Source: JABMNT01 sp048262655 (lineage in GTDB: Bacteria; Pseudomonadota; Alphaproteobacteria; Rhodospirillales; Casp-alpha2). From it: 64,000 bases of DNA. The position numbers and the translations under genes were made by a program. Location: positions 3,311 through 67,310 of the forward strand of contig JBLXEY010000012.1 in NCBI GenBank assembly GCA_048262655.1, written 5' to 3'. Under the pieces are notes generated by a model that made no database searches, was not told the origin of the DNA, and saw only the letters and a program-made list of their open reading frames with translations. This document shows, piece after piece, positions 15,912 through 24,546 of the stretch; positions within the stretch are counted from its first letter, which is position 1; each line of letters starts with the position of its first letter.

Positions 15912-16729
15912 TGGCAATTACACAAACACCCGATGGCCAAAAGATCTGGGCCGTCAGAGACAGAAAGTCACAACTCACTAACTGGGCTTGCTGGTTCGTT
16001 GGCACGGCACTGTTCGTTTATTGCTGGCAGGTGATTTCGGCCGAAACCGATTGGGATTTTTTCTGGGATGCGCCAGAAATTGCCGCTGATATTGGCAGTC
16101 GCTCGGTACCGCCAAAATGGGGCTACATGTCAGAATTGTGGGTTCCACTATGGGATACCCTAAACATTGCGACGCTGGGTACGGCGCTGTCACTTGTCAT
16201 GGCGATCCCCATTGCCTTCCTGGCGGCACGCAACACAACACCAAGCCGGCTAATCCTTCGGCCATTGGCTCTGCTGGTAATCGTCTCCTCGCGCTCGATC
16301 AATTCATTGATCTGGGCACTTTTGTTAGTGGCAATTATTGGTCCGGGCGTATTCGCCGGTTTGATAGCAATCTCCCTTCGATCCATCGGTTTTTGTGCCA
16401 AATTGCTGTACGAAGCGATCGAAGAAATTGACGAAAGCCAGGTCGAAGCGATTACAGCGACGGGCGCCAGCCGCTGGCAAGTTATGGTTTACGCCATCAT
16501 TCCACAGATTATGCCGGCACTTGCAGGGATTACTGTCTTCCGTTGGGATATCAATATACGCGAATCGACCGTCCTGGGTCTGGTCGGTGCCGGTGGGATT
16601 GGCCTGCAGATGCAGGGGTCTATGAATATTTTGGCCTGGCCTCAGGTATCACTTATTTTATTGGTAATTTTAATTGCCGTCTTGGTGAGTGAATGGGTTT
16701 CAGCAAAAGTTCGTGGCGCGATTATCTAA
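15911..16729 (+). CDS. phnE: phosphonate ABC transporter permease 2
   Basis: 272-aa second PhnE-type subunit, similar in plan to permease 1 with 'QVEAITATGASRWQVMVYAI' and 'NIRESTVLGLVGAGGIGLQM'. Paired phnE genes are common in alphaproteobacteria and form the heterodimeric channel. Its 3' end overlaps the convergent HMG-CoA lyase gene by 8 bp, so the phn operon ends here with no C-P lyase genes following. Confidence 0.92.
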   Translation: MAITQTPDGQKIWAVRDRKSQLTNWACWFVGTALFVYCWQVISAETDWDFFWDAPEIAADIGSRSVPPKWGYMSELWVPLWDTLNIATLGTALSLVMAIPIAFLAARNTTPSRLILRPLALLVIVSSRSINSLIWALLLVAIIGPGVFAGLIAISLRSIGFCAKLLYEAIEEIDESQVEAITATGASRWQVMVYAIIPQIMPALAGITVFRWDINIRESTVLGLVGAGGIGLQMQGSMNILAWPQVSLILLVILIAVLVSEWVSAKVRGAII

Positions 16730-17651
16730 ACCCCTTTGGTAATCCGGCTTCGGCGACGAAGCCGTAGAGCTGATCATCGGGCAGGGCGCCCAGGACAATG
16801 TCGCGGCATTGCATTAAGGCGTCCAAATCAATGCCCGTGTTCAGGCCTTGCGCCTCAAGCATATAAACCAGATCTTCGGTGACAATATTGCCGCTGGCGC
16901 CGGGTGCGAATGGGCACCCGCCGAGGCCGCCTAAGGAGCTATCCAGGACCGTTGCGCCCGCTTCGATGGCCGCGAAGGCGTTGGCGAGGCCCAGACCCAG
17001 AGTATTGTGTAAATGTACGCCGTTGGAGGCATCGCCTACTTCAGCTTTTGTTGATGTGAACAGTTTTTTGACTTGAACCGGGTTGGCATAGCCGCAGGTA
17101 TCCGAAAGACCGACTTCATCACAGCCAGCTTCCATGCAGGCGACAGCCGTCTCCAGAACGTCTTTCTCCGGCACAACGCCTTCTATGGTGCAGCCAAAAG
17201 CTGTTGCCAGACCGGCCTCAATATGTGGGCGATATCCGTCCGGTTGTTGATCGCGAAGGTTACAAACAAGCCGCACTTCCTCAATCATTTCAGCGCGCGT
17301 TTTGCGAACATTGGCACGGCTGTGGCTATCGCTGATAGAAACAGGCAAAGTGACTTTATGGGCTCGGGATTTAAATGCATTTTCAGCGCCGCGTAAATTG
17401 GGTGCCAAGACGGCCACTTCCAGTCCTGACTCATCGCGTGCATGGGCCACAACCTCGGCCGCGTCTTCCATACCTGGAACCAGTTTTGGCGGCACAAACG
17501 AACAGACTTCGATTTCACGAAGGCCCGCCTTGACGGCCTGCGAAATCCAAGCCTTTTTCGCATTCGTTGCCATCACTCCATGGGCATTTTGCAGCCCGTC
17601 GCGCAGGCCAACTTCGCAAACCAGAACATCGATTTCGTTCCTGTTACTCAT
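16722..17651 (-). CDS. mvaB: hydroxymethylglutaryl-CoA lyase
   Basis: 309-aa TIM-barrel lyase splitting 3-hydroxy-3-methylglutaryl-CoA into acetoacetate and acetyl-CoA. R17-D18 in 'EVGLRDGLQ' supply the metal and catalytic residues, 'LSDTCGYANP' and a metal-binding 'HLHNT' follow, and the catalytic-Cys signature 'GLGGCPFAPGASGN' is intact near the C-terminus. I chose ATG 17651, with AAGGA seven bases upstream; ATG 17657 is too close to that site. It is divergent from a CoA-transferase gene 50 bp away, consistent with a shared promoter region and a joint pathway. Confidence 0.93.
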   Translation of the reverse strand: MSNRNEIDVLVCEVGLRDGLQNAHGVMATNAKKAWISQAVKAGLREIEVCSFVPPKLVPGMEDAAEVVAHARDESGLEVAVLAPNLRGAENAFKSRAHKVTLPVSISDSHSRANVRKTRAEMIEEVRLVCNLRDQQPDGYRPHIEAGLATAFGCTIEGVVPEKDVLETAVACMEAGCDEVGLSDTCGYANPVQVKKLFTSTKAEVGDASNGVHLHNTLGLGLANAFAAIEAGATVLDSSLGGLGGCPFAPGASGNIVTEDLVYMLEAQGLNTGIDLDALMQCRDIVLGALPDDQLYGFVAEAGLPKGFR

Positions 17652-17701
17652 TGCCATTTCCTTCTTTGACGGTTCCTGTTTCCACCTATAGTCTGCCACT
17701 C

Positions 17702-18922
17702 ATGGGTAAATTACAAGAAACAGAACAGCCAGCTTTGCCGCTAAGTGGTCTTCGTGTTGTCGAATTCTGCCATATGGTCATGGGGCCCACGTGCGGGATG
17801 ATTTTGGGAGATCTGGGCGCTGACGTAATCAAAGTCGAGCCTTTGAAAGGCGATACCACACGTCGCTTAAAGCGCCAGGGAGCCGGGTTCTTCGCCACTT
17901 ATAACCGGAATAAAAGAAGTATTTCTGTCGATTTAAAGTCGGAGCAAGGTAAAAAAATTGCCCAAAAACTGGTCGCAACCACCGACGTGTTGATTGAAAA
18001 CCTGCGGCCCGGCGGTATGGCGGATATGGGTTTTGGATACGAAGACCTCAAACAGCTACATCCCCGCCTGATTTACTGTTCACTGAAAGGCTTTTTACCG
18101 GGCCCTTATGAGCATCGCAAAGCGCTCGACGAAGTGGTTCAGATGATGGGCGGCCTTGCTTACATGACCGGCCCAACCGGAAGACCGTTAAGAGCCGGTG
18201 CATCGGTTATCGATATCATGGGCGGCATGTATGGGGTCATTGGCATTCAGGCTGCGTTGAGAGAACGCGAGCGCACCGGCTTAGGGCAAGACGTTTCCGC
18301 CGCACTTTTTGAGACCACCGTCCATGCCGTTGCCCAGCATATGGCACAATATGCGGTAACGGGAGAACCCCCGCTTCCCATGCCCGATGGTTTCCGCGCC
18401 TGGTCCGTCTACGATATCTTTCATACGCAAGATGCTGAACAGGTGTTTATCGGGGTCGTTAGCGATACCCAATGGGCCATTTTTTGCGAGGCCTTCGACA
18501 AACCTCATCTGGCTGAGAACCCGGCCTATAAAACAAATGCCGAACGCTATCATTTGCGTTCGGAGTTTATGCCAGAGTTAATTGAGCTGTTTGGTAGCTA
18601 CAACAAAACTGAGCTGATGGAAAAATGTGAGCGCATTGGCTTACCTTTTGCGCCCATCACAAAACCACATGAACTGTATGAGGACCCTCATCTAAAGGCG
18701 TCAGGTGCTCTGCTTAAACTGAATGTTCCGGGTGGTAGCGAAGTTGGCATCCCGGGTCTGCCGATACAAATGAACGGGCGGCGCATGCAGGTTCGCCACG
18801 ATCTACCTGCCGCTGGCGAGCATGGCCCCGAAGTGGCACGTGAACTGGGCCTTTCCGATCAAGAGATCGAAGACTTAGTTCGTGACGGTATTTTACGGAT
18901 CGACGGTGGGCAGGGAAGTTGA
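17702..18922 (+). CDS. class III CoA-transferase (CaiB/BaiF family)
   Basis: 406 aa with the family's interlocked-ring fold signatures: 'GMILGDLGADVIKVEP', 'NRNKRSISVDLK', and the catalytic Asp in 'KALDEVVQMMGGLAYMTG'. These enzymes move CoA between organic acids. The divergent HMG-CoA lyase suggests a branched dicarboxylate such as 3-hydroxy-3-methylglutarate as acceptor; that is inference from position and from the known activity of relatives. The ATG at 17702 gives the usual short N-terminus. Its last 30 bp overlap the convergent hemY-like gene. Confidence 0.9.
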   Translation: MGKLQETEQPALPLSGLRVVEFCHMVMGPTCGMILGDLGADVIKVEPLKGDTTRRLKRQGAGFFATYNRNKRSISVDLKSEQGKKIAQKLVATTDVLIENLRPGGMADMGFGYEDLKQLHPRLIYCSLKGFLPGPYEHRKALDEVVQMMGGLAYMTGPTGRPLRAGASVIDIMGGMYGVIGIQAALRERERTGLGQDVSAALFETTVHAVAQHMAQYAVTGEPPLPMPDGFRAWSVYDIFHTQDAEQVFIGVVSDTQWAIFCEAFDKPHLAENPAYKTNAERYHLRSEFMPELIELFGSYNKTELMEKCERIGLPFAPITKPHELYEDPHLKASGALLKLNVPGGSEVGIPGLPIQMNGRRMQVRHDLPAAGEHGPEVARELGLSDQEIEDLVRDGILRIDGGQGS

Positions 18923-20293
18923 TGCCCCTTCAACAACCGCAGGCACTTTGACCTGTTCTTGAGCGGACGTTGAATTCTGCACCCCCAAGCCCAGAACATG
19001 AAGGGGCTGGCGCCAACTAAAGCTATTAAAACTGCCACAATTTCCGCAATTTACCATCCATTGGGGTGCCGTATTTCCGCAGTTGCCACAAACCCATGTT
19101 GTCTCACCGACGGCAAGCGCGGCGCGGTTCAACCAGGCATGGGCTTTCGCCAAATCATCATGCTCGCCTTCTTCAAGTTCTGCCCACAATCGGCAAACAC
19201 GTGAATCGATTTGTTGCTGGTCGCTACTGCCCAACAGTTCGAGTTGCTGGCGTGCTTCGCCCCATAAATGTGCCCCAAGGGCGGCACGCGTTTTGGCCAC
19301 CCGGCTCTCCATATTTTCCGGGTTTGACTTACACAAGCGTTCCGTTGCCCGAACCTGCTCCAAACCATCATGGGCTTCTGAAGCCTGCCAGTAGATGCTG
19401 ACAAGATCAGGGTGCGGAGCACTCGTCCAAGCTTTTTCGATTAACGACTGCGCCTTGCGGCGACGGTTTTTATCAAGGAGCGCCGATGCATGAGAACAGA
19501 CGCCCGGTGTAAAACCGGGATCACTATCCGTCGACTTTTTAAACTGAACCAGCGCAGCCGCATCGTCACCGGCTCGTTTGGCTTCTTGACCCAACTGATA
19601 GGAGAGCGCGGCATTACGATGTTTTGCTTCGGATTTTTCGATGGTCTGGTTTCGCGCCTGTTCATCTGCGGTGACGCGCGCATCGAGCCACAGCCCTTCG
19701 CGGGTCTGCAGTTCAAAGAGCTGAGCTGCAACCCATTCACTTTTGGGCCGCAACCGATAAGCCCGGCGCGCCAATGCCAGAGCATCCGGTCGATCACCCT
19801 TTTTTAAGGCCTGTGTCAGCAAACCCCGTATCCCCAGAAATTCCGTTTCCGGATTATCAGTCATCGCTCTAAAAAAGGTTTCAGCGGCTTTTTCATCACC
19901 GTTTAATTGCGCCGCCTGAGCCGATAACAGCATCGTCAGGGGCGGTTCGTTCAGCAGCACTTCGGCCCGTTTAACACTGCGCCGTGCCTCGTCAGCATCA
20001 CCCGCGGAAACAGCGACCATACCCCGTGTCAGGGCCTGATACCCCTGTTGCTTGCGCCGTTGTTTCCAGGCCCCACTTAACTGCGATGGTGCGCGGCGCA
20101 AAAACAACCACACCCGATAACTCAGAGCGCTGACAATCGCGACCCCGATGATCCCGCCAATCAACATGGCAACGGATGTTTCGACCCGGTAGCCTTGCCA
20201 ATCCAAAACAAGACTTCCCGGACGATCCGCCAACCAGGCCATCCCCAAAATGGCCAATGTAACAACGGCCAGAAACCAGAGCGCTTTGATCAT
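18893..20293 (-). CDS. HemY-like TPR membrane protein with C-terminal zinc ribbon
   Basis: 466 aa. Two N-terminal membrane helices (about 1-22 and 40-62, the HemY_N region) are followed by TPR-like helical repeats to ~400. The C-terminal end carries 'CGNCG' and, ten residues later, 'CGNCG' again, a four-cysteine zinc ribbon. Heme-cluster HemY proteins of proteobacteria are not protoporphyrinogen oxidase; their role is unclear. The start ATG 20293 follows the Mic60-like gene by 10 bp. It ends a gene order hemC-hemD-mic60-hemY typical of alphaproteobacteria. Confidence 0.88.
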   Translation of the reverse strand: MIKALWFLAVVTLAILGMAWLADRPGSLVLDWQGYRVETSVAMLIGGIIGVAIVSALSYRVWLFLRRAPSQLSGAWKQRRKQQGYQALTRGMVAVSAGDADEARRSVKRAEVLLNEPPLTMLLSAQAAQLNGDEKAAETFFRAMTDNPETEFLGIRGLLTQALKKGDRPDALALARRAYRLRPKSEWVAAQLFELQTREGLWLDARVTADEQARNQTIEKSEAKHRNAALSYQLGQEAKRAGDDAAALVQFKKSTDSDPGFTPGVCSHASALLDKNRRRKAQSLIEKAWTSAPHPDLVSIYWQASEAHDGLEQVRATERLCKSNPENMESRVAKTRAALGAHLWGEARQQLELLGSSDQQQIDSRVCRLWAELEEGEHDDLAKAHAWLNRAALAVGETTWVCGNCGNTAPQWMVNCGNCGSFNSFSWRQPLHVLGLGVQNSTSAQEQVKVPAVVEGASTSLPTVDP

Positions 20294-20303
20294 AAGTGTC
20301 GCC

Positions 20304-21635
20304 CTAACCTTTGGCAGATGCGAGAAGAGAGACCGCGTAAACGTGAAGACTGGCGACGGCACGTTCTGTTTTCAGACGGCTTTTCGCGACCACAAGCCAA
20401 GGCTCCGCCACTTGGGACGCTGCATTAGAAACAGACTTTAATTCGTCAACAATGTTTACCGCCGCGGCAATGTCGCCATTTCGCAAATGGTCTTCAGCTA
20501 GGACCACAATGGAATCGACCGTAACTGTCTCCGGGGTGCTGCCGAGCTTGCGGATGGATACCAATGACATAACGCGCTTCTTTGCGCTCTCAAACCAACT
20601 GTTACCCGCATTGATATTATCAGCCCGCACAATTTCACCCGCTAACGCGGCAAACTGGTTTCGCAACTGACCAATTGTCGCCGTCCCGGTCTTGGCATTT
20701 TGTTCCAGAACCAACAAAGCCGCCTGCATTTCCGTATGGTTTTTGGACAACGCTTTCAAACTATCGATCTCGGCTTCAAATGGCTGACCGGAAGTTGCCG
20801 ATTTCCGTAACTGGCTTACTGCCAGAATGATCGCCGATACACTGGTTTGTGATGTTTGCTGCGTGCTTTCACTCTGTTCCAGCGAATTTAACCGGTCTTC
20901 CAATTTGTTAATCATCGAGTTGATTTGTGATTTGGCTTCCGTTACTTGCTTGGCAGCAACATCCGGCACCTGGTCTGTTTTGGTTTCAAGTTGTTCGACA
21001 CGCGCCCCTAACGCGCCAAAGTTATCTTCGGTCTTTTCCAGTTCCGCCAGCCGCGCTGTAATGGCCTCAATTGCGCGTTTGGTTTCACGACCCGGCGCAT
21101 TGACACCGGTTGCGACAACCATTTCCTTGACCCCATCGATTGTCGTTTCAATTTTTTCAAGCCGCTGCAATAACGAGCCCACTTCCTGTTGCAGTCGCGC
21201 CCGCTCTTGTTCCATATCCGAGATCGTCGCACTGCGAACCACACCGCCGCTGGTTTTGGCTTCCAATGCTTCCAGTCGACCGGCGATTCCTTCAACCCTG
21301 GGGTCAATCGCCTGCTTATATTCCAAAGCAGGAAACCTTGGCGCCACATAGGGCGACCACAGCGGCCACGTCGCATAGATACCAAGGCCACAAACCGCAA
21401 CAAACAATGTGATCACCAACAGTCCACCGCCTCGGCGTGCATCTACAGTTGGGGGTGGCGTCACGACTTCGTAATCAGCCGTTGATTCATCAGAAGTCAT
21501 GGACACTTTAACTTTTTCATCAGACGAAGGTTCAGAGACAGGGCCTGAAGAAGGGTCTTGTTTCGACGCGGTTTCTGTCTTTGTCTTCTTACGAGAAGAT
21601 GCCGTTTTGGGCGATTTATTTACTGAATCCGCCAT
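20304..21635 (-). CDS. Mic60/mitofilin-like membrane protein
   Basis: 443 aa. A Ser/Thr/Lys-rich cytoplasmic N-terminus (~1-70) precedes one membrane helix ('LLVITLFVAVCGLGIYATW', ~71-90), then a long coiled coil (~115-280) and a conserved helical C-terminal domain with 'WFESAKKRVMSLVSIRKLG'. This architecture and the position beside hemD/hemC match the alphaproteobacterial homologue of mitochondrial Mic60, implicated in shaping intracytoplasmic membranes and contacting the outer membrane. Function in this organism is inferred from family. Confidence 0.88.
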   Translation of the reverse strand: MADSVNKSPKTASSRKKTKTETASKQDPSSGPVSEPSSDEKVKVSMTSDESTADYEVVTPPPTVDARRGGGLLVITLFVAVCGLGIYATWPLWSPYVAPRFPALEYKQAIDPRVEGIAGRLEALEAKTSGGVVRSATISDMEQERARLQQEVGSLLQRLEKIETTIDGVKEMVVATGVNAPGRETKRAIEAITARLAELEKTEDNFGALGARVEQLETKTDQVPDVAAKQVTEAKSQINSMINKLEDRLNSLEQSESTQQTSQTSVSAIILAVSQLRKSATSGQPFEAEIDSLKALSKNHTEMQAALLVLEQNAKTGTATIGQLRNQFAALAGEIVRADNINAGNSWFESAKKRVMSLVSIRKLGSTPETVTVDSIVVLAEDHLRNGDIAAAVNIVDELKSVSNAASQVAEPWLVVAKSRLKTERAVASLHVYAVSLLASAKG

Positions 21636-21734
21636 CTTCTAGACTTTCCTTCTTATCGGTCGCTGGTCAAAGAACATTGGGCAACGAAGCCTGCGCAACT
21701 TACGGGAAAGGCTTCTCATTCTGCCATGATAATG

Positions 21735-22451
21735 TCAAACATCATCAAGAACAATTTCTAAAAGGTCTGCCTGCGTCGGGTGTGTAGCGACCCTTACGGA
21801 CCGCCAACGAACACCTGAAAGCTTTTCAGCAACCGCATTGCTCAGGCAGTAAGCCGACATTTTGCTCAAATCCGTAGCAAGTGCGGCTTGCGCCGCCGCC
21901 TTGGAAAAAATTTTCGCAGTGCGTGGCGAATACAACAGGACACCGCGTATCTGATGCTCGCGAATGGCCCCACAGACTTCCTCATTGAGTTGTGAGGCAG
22001 CGACAGCCTTATACAAGACCTGCCGGTTATATCGAAACCCTGCGGCTTCAAGCCTTGTACCCAGACTTCCCGCAATATCAGTACCGGCACTATGCAAAAA
22101 AACACCCGATTGATCTGTTTCGCTGGCCACTACAAGTTTGGCCAGCGCATCGACATCACCGGAGGCCGTCTTCACGTCCTGGAACCCTTGCGCGTTGGCC
22201 TCTCGCATGGTCGCATCGCCAACAGCATAAACCGGAAGATCACGCTCTTGACTGCGGCGGCAAAAAGCCCGAACGCCATTCGCACTGGTCATTAGCAAGG
22301 CCCGGACTTTCGACAGATCGAGGGGCGACCCACTTATGTATTCAATGCGCAGCATCGGATCAATGAGCGTTTCAATACCGTGCTTCTTAAGCAGCGCCGC
22401 CAGCGGCAAAGCGTCTTCCTGGGGTCGTGTGATCAATACTTTTTGCGTCAC
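21735..22451 (-). CDS. hemD: uroporphyrinogen-III synthase
   Basis: 238 aa, the usual length. It cyclises and inverts ring D of hydroxymethylbilane. 'VLITRPQEDA' at the start, 'LMTSANGVRAF' and 'LLYSPRTAKIF' are family landmarks. The start is GTG at 22451, sharing one base with the TAG of hemC (TAGTG), so translation is coupled. The gene is cytoplasmic and acts directly after HemC. Confidence 0.92.
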   Translation of the reverse strand: MTQKVLITRPQEDALPLAALLKKHGIETLIDPMLRIEYISGSPLDLSKVRALLMTSANGVRAFCRRSQERDLPVYAVGDATMREANAQGFQDVKTASGDVDALAKLVVASETDQSGVFLHSAGTDIAGSLGTRLEAAGFRYNRQVLYKAVAASQLNEEVCGAIREHQIRGVLLYSPRTAKIFSKAAAQAALATDLSKMSAYCLSNAVAEKLSGVRWRSVRVATHPTQADLLEIVLDDV

Positions 22452-23383
22452 TATTTGAAAATATCCGAACCCGCCCGGCGCTTCAATTCCGCCCCGGCGT
22501 CACGCCCCATCTGAATGCCATCATCAGCACCGCCAACCCGCTCGGTCTCAAAGACTTCACTTCCGTCTTCCTTTGCAACCAGTGCCCGAAGACGGAGGCT
22601 GCCATCCGCTTGAAACTCAGCAAGGCCACCAACCGGTGTCCGGCAAGACCCGTCAAGGGCTTCCAAAAGCGCGCGCTCCGATGAAACCCGTATCATGGTT
22701 GGCTCATGATTCAAACAGTCTGAGTATGAAATTGCCTTTTCGTCGTCGGCACGGGTGGTGATGCCGATCGCTCCCTGCGCAACTGCAGGCAACAGCACTT
22801 CAGGTTCCAGAATTTCGGTTAGGATGTCGGCTCTGCCCAACCGGTTGAGGCCAGCCAAAGCCAACAGCGTCGCATCGGCTTCTCCGTCCGCCAGCTTTCG
22901 CAAGCGGGTCTGTACGTTTCCACGAAACAGGCAGACCTTTAAATCCGGTCGTCGGTGCAGAATCTGCGCCTGTCTTCGCAAAGATGATGTGCCAACAACA
23001 GCACCGGCCGCCAATTGCTCAAGACTTGCGGCTTTATCCGAAATGAAAACATCGCGCACATCCTCGCGCTCTAGGGCCGCTGTTAAGACAATACCCGGCG
23101 CCAGATGGGTTTCCAGGTCCTTCATAGAATGCACCGCGATATCTATTCGACCATCCAATTGGGCGGCATCAATCTCTTTGGAAAACAGGCCCTTACCGCC
23201 GACTTCAGACAACGCCCGGTCCTGCACCTGATCACCTGTCGTGCTGATCTTGACAATTTCAACCGCGCCAGGCGCGGCCAATTGAGAATGGTGGGCGATC
23301 AACAAATCACGCACTTCAAAAGCCTGGGCCATTGCCAACGGGCTGCCGCGTGTACCAATTTTCAAAGGATCAACACTTGTCAT
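22451..23383 (-). CDS. hemC: hydroxymethylbilane synthase (porphobilinogen deaminase)
   Basis: 310 aa. The N-terminal 'KIGTRGSPLAMAQ', the substrate-binding 'GTSSLRRQAQ' at 131-140 and the dipyrromethane cofactor Cys247 in 'DGSCRTPVG' are all present. It polymerises four porphobilinogens to hydroxymethylbilane. ATG 23383 is preferred; the open frame above it is not HemC-like and would run toward the divergent tsaD promoter. First gene of the hemC-hemD-mic60-hemY operon. Confidence 0.95.
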   Translation of the reverse strand: MTSVDPLKIGTRGSPLAMAQAFEVRDLLIAHHSQLAAPGAVEIVKISTTGDQVQDRALSEVGGKGLFSKEIDAAQLDGRIDIAVHSMKDLETHLAPGIVLTAALEREDVRDVFISDKAASLEQLAAGAVVGTSSLRRQAQILHRRPDLKVCLFRGNVQTRLRKLADGEADATLLALAGLNRLGRADILTEILEPEVLLPAVAQGAIGITTRADDEKAISYSDCLNHEPTMIRVSSERALLEALDGSCRTPVGGLAEFQADGSLRLRALVAKEDGSEVFETERVGGADDGIQMGRDAGAELKRRAGSDIFK

Positions 23384-23472
23384 TAGGATTTCCGTGCGCC
23401 ACAAACTACATTTATGCATATTTAAGTATGGCGCACCCTACTCAGGGATGGCCTCAGGATAAAGGGTTTTTG
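23384..23472. promoter_or_regulatory. divergent promoter region hemC / tsaD
   Basis: The 89 bp between the two starts must hold both promoters. No clear regulator site is visible; AAAGGG upstream of the tsaD ATG is its ribosome site. Confidence 0.5.
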
Positions 23473-24546
23473 ATGATCGTCTTGGGCATCGAGTCGAGTT
23501 GTGACGAAACGGCTGCAGCGGTTGTTACCGACCAGCGCGAAATTTTATCCAACGAAGTGTTCTCTCAATTGGAAGAACACCTCCCCTATGGCGGCGTTGT
23601 TCCAGAAATTGCCGCGCGTGCCCATCTTGACGCAATTGATACGATCACCGCCCGCGCCATGAAGACCGCCAACGTCCATTTCGCCGATCTGGATGCGGTT
23701 GCCGCAACCGGCGGGCCGGGTTTAATCGGCGGCGTTTTGGTCGGTGTAATGACTGCTAAAGCGATCGCTGCTGTCCACAATTTGCCGTTCATCGGTGTCA
23801 ATCATCTGGAAGGTCATGCCTTAACTGTTCGCCTGACCGGGGATGACGCGGGAAATCAAGTTGCGTTCCCCTATTTACTTCTTCTGGTTTCTGGCGGCCA
23901 TTGCCAATTACTCATTGTCGAAGCGCCGGGGCGTTACCAAAGGCTGGGAACAACAATTGATGACGCCTTGGGGGAGGCCTTCGATAAATCTGCGAAAATG
24001 CTTGGGTTAGGCTATCCCGGTGGACCGGCCGTTGAACAATGGGCGCAACAGGGCGACCCCATACGATTCGATTTGCCGCGCCCGTTGAAAGGCCGCACGG
24101 GCTGTGATTTCTCTTTTTCGGGACTTAAAACAAAAGTCCGACAAACCATCGAGAATTTACCCGAGGGTCCGGTTACGGATCAGGATAAATCAGATATTTG
24201 TGCTGCCTTTCAAAATGCTGCTGGCGATGTCCTGATTGATCGGTGCAACCATGCCATTGATGTGTTTTTAACGAAATTTCCAGAAGGACAACATTTAGTC
24301 GTTTCTGGCGGCGTCGCTGCCAATAAATCCATCCGCAGCCGCTTGGGGGCTTTGTGTAAGTCACGGAATCTGACCTTCGCTGCGCCACCGCTTCAACTAT
24401 GCACTGACAATGCGGCAATGATTGCATGGGCGGGACTTGAACGGCTTAAAAAGGGCGATGTTGACGACCTGACGTTTAAGCCACGCCCCCGTTGGCCTTT
24501 AGATCCAGATGCCCCTTCTGCGATCGGTGGTGGGGTAAAAGCCTAA
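23473..24546 (+). CDS. tsaD: tRNA N6-threonylcarbamoyladenosine synthase subunit
   Basis: 357 aa. The family start 'MIVLGIESSCDETAAAVV' fixes the ATG at 23473. Metal ligands H111 and H115 lie in 'NHLEGHAL'; 'LVSGGHCQLL', 'GEAFDKSAKMLGLGYPGGP' and 'VVSGGVAANKSIR' are the ATP-binding landmarks. It transfers threonylcarbamoyl to A37 of ANN-decoding tRNAs with TsaB and TsaE. Its TAA overlaps the stop of the convergent gene (CTAA). tsaD divergent from hemC and followed by gpsA is a common alphaproteobacterial arrangement. Confidence 0.96.
   Translation: MIVLGIESSCDETAAAVVTDQREILSNEVFSQLEEHLPYGGVVPEIAARAHLDAIDTITARAMKTANVHFADLDAVAATGGPGLIGGVLVGVMTAKAIAAVHNLPFIGVNHLEGHALTVRLTGDDAGNQVAFPYLLLLVSGGHCQLLIVEAPGRYQRLGTTIDDALGEAFDKSAKMLGLGYPGGPAVEQWAQQGDPIRFDLPRPLKGRTGCDFSFSGLKTKVRQTIENLPEGPVTDQDKSDICAAFQNAAGDVLIDRCNHAIDVFLTKFPEGQHLVVSGGVAANKSIRSRLGALCKSRNLTFAAPPLQLCTDNAAMIAWAGLERLKKGDVDDLTFKPRPRWPLDPDAPSAIGGGVKA

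Noticed and set aside
18893..20293. HemY as protoporphyrinogen oxidase
   Set aside because: The name in heme clusters of this type refers to a TPR membrane protein; there is no FAD-binding motif here.
20827..21351. 174-aa plus-strand open frame
   Set aside because: Antisense to the coiled-coil part of the Mic60-like gene; Ser-rich low-complexity translation typical of a shadow frame.
22755..23231. 158-aa plus-strand open frame
   Set aside because: Antisense shadow of hemC.
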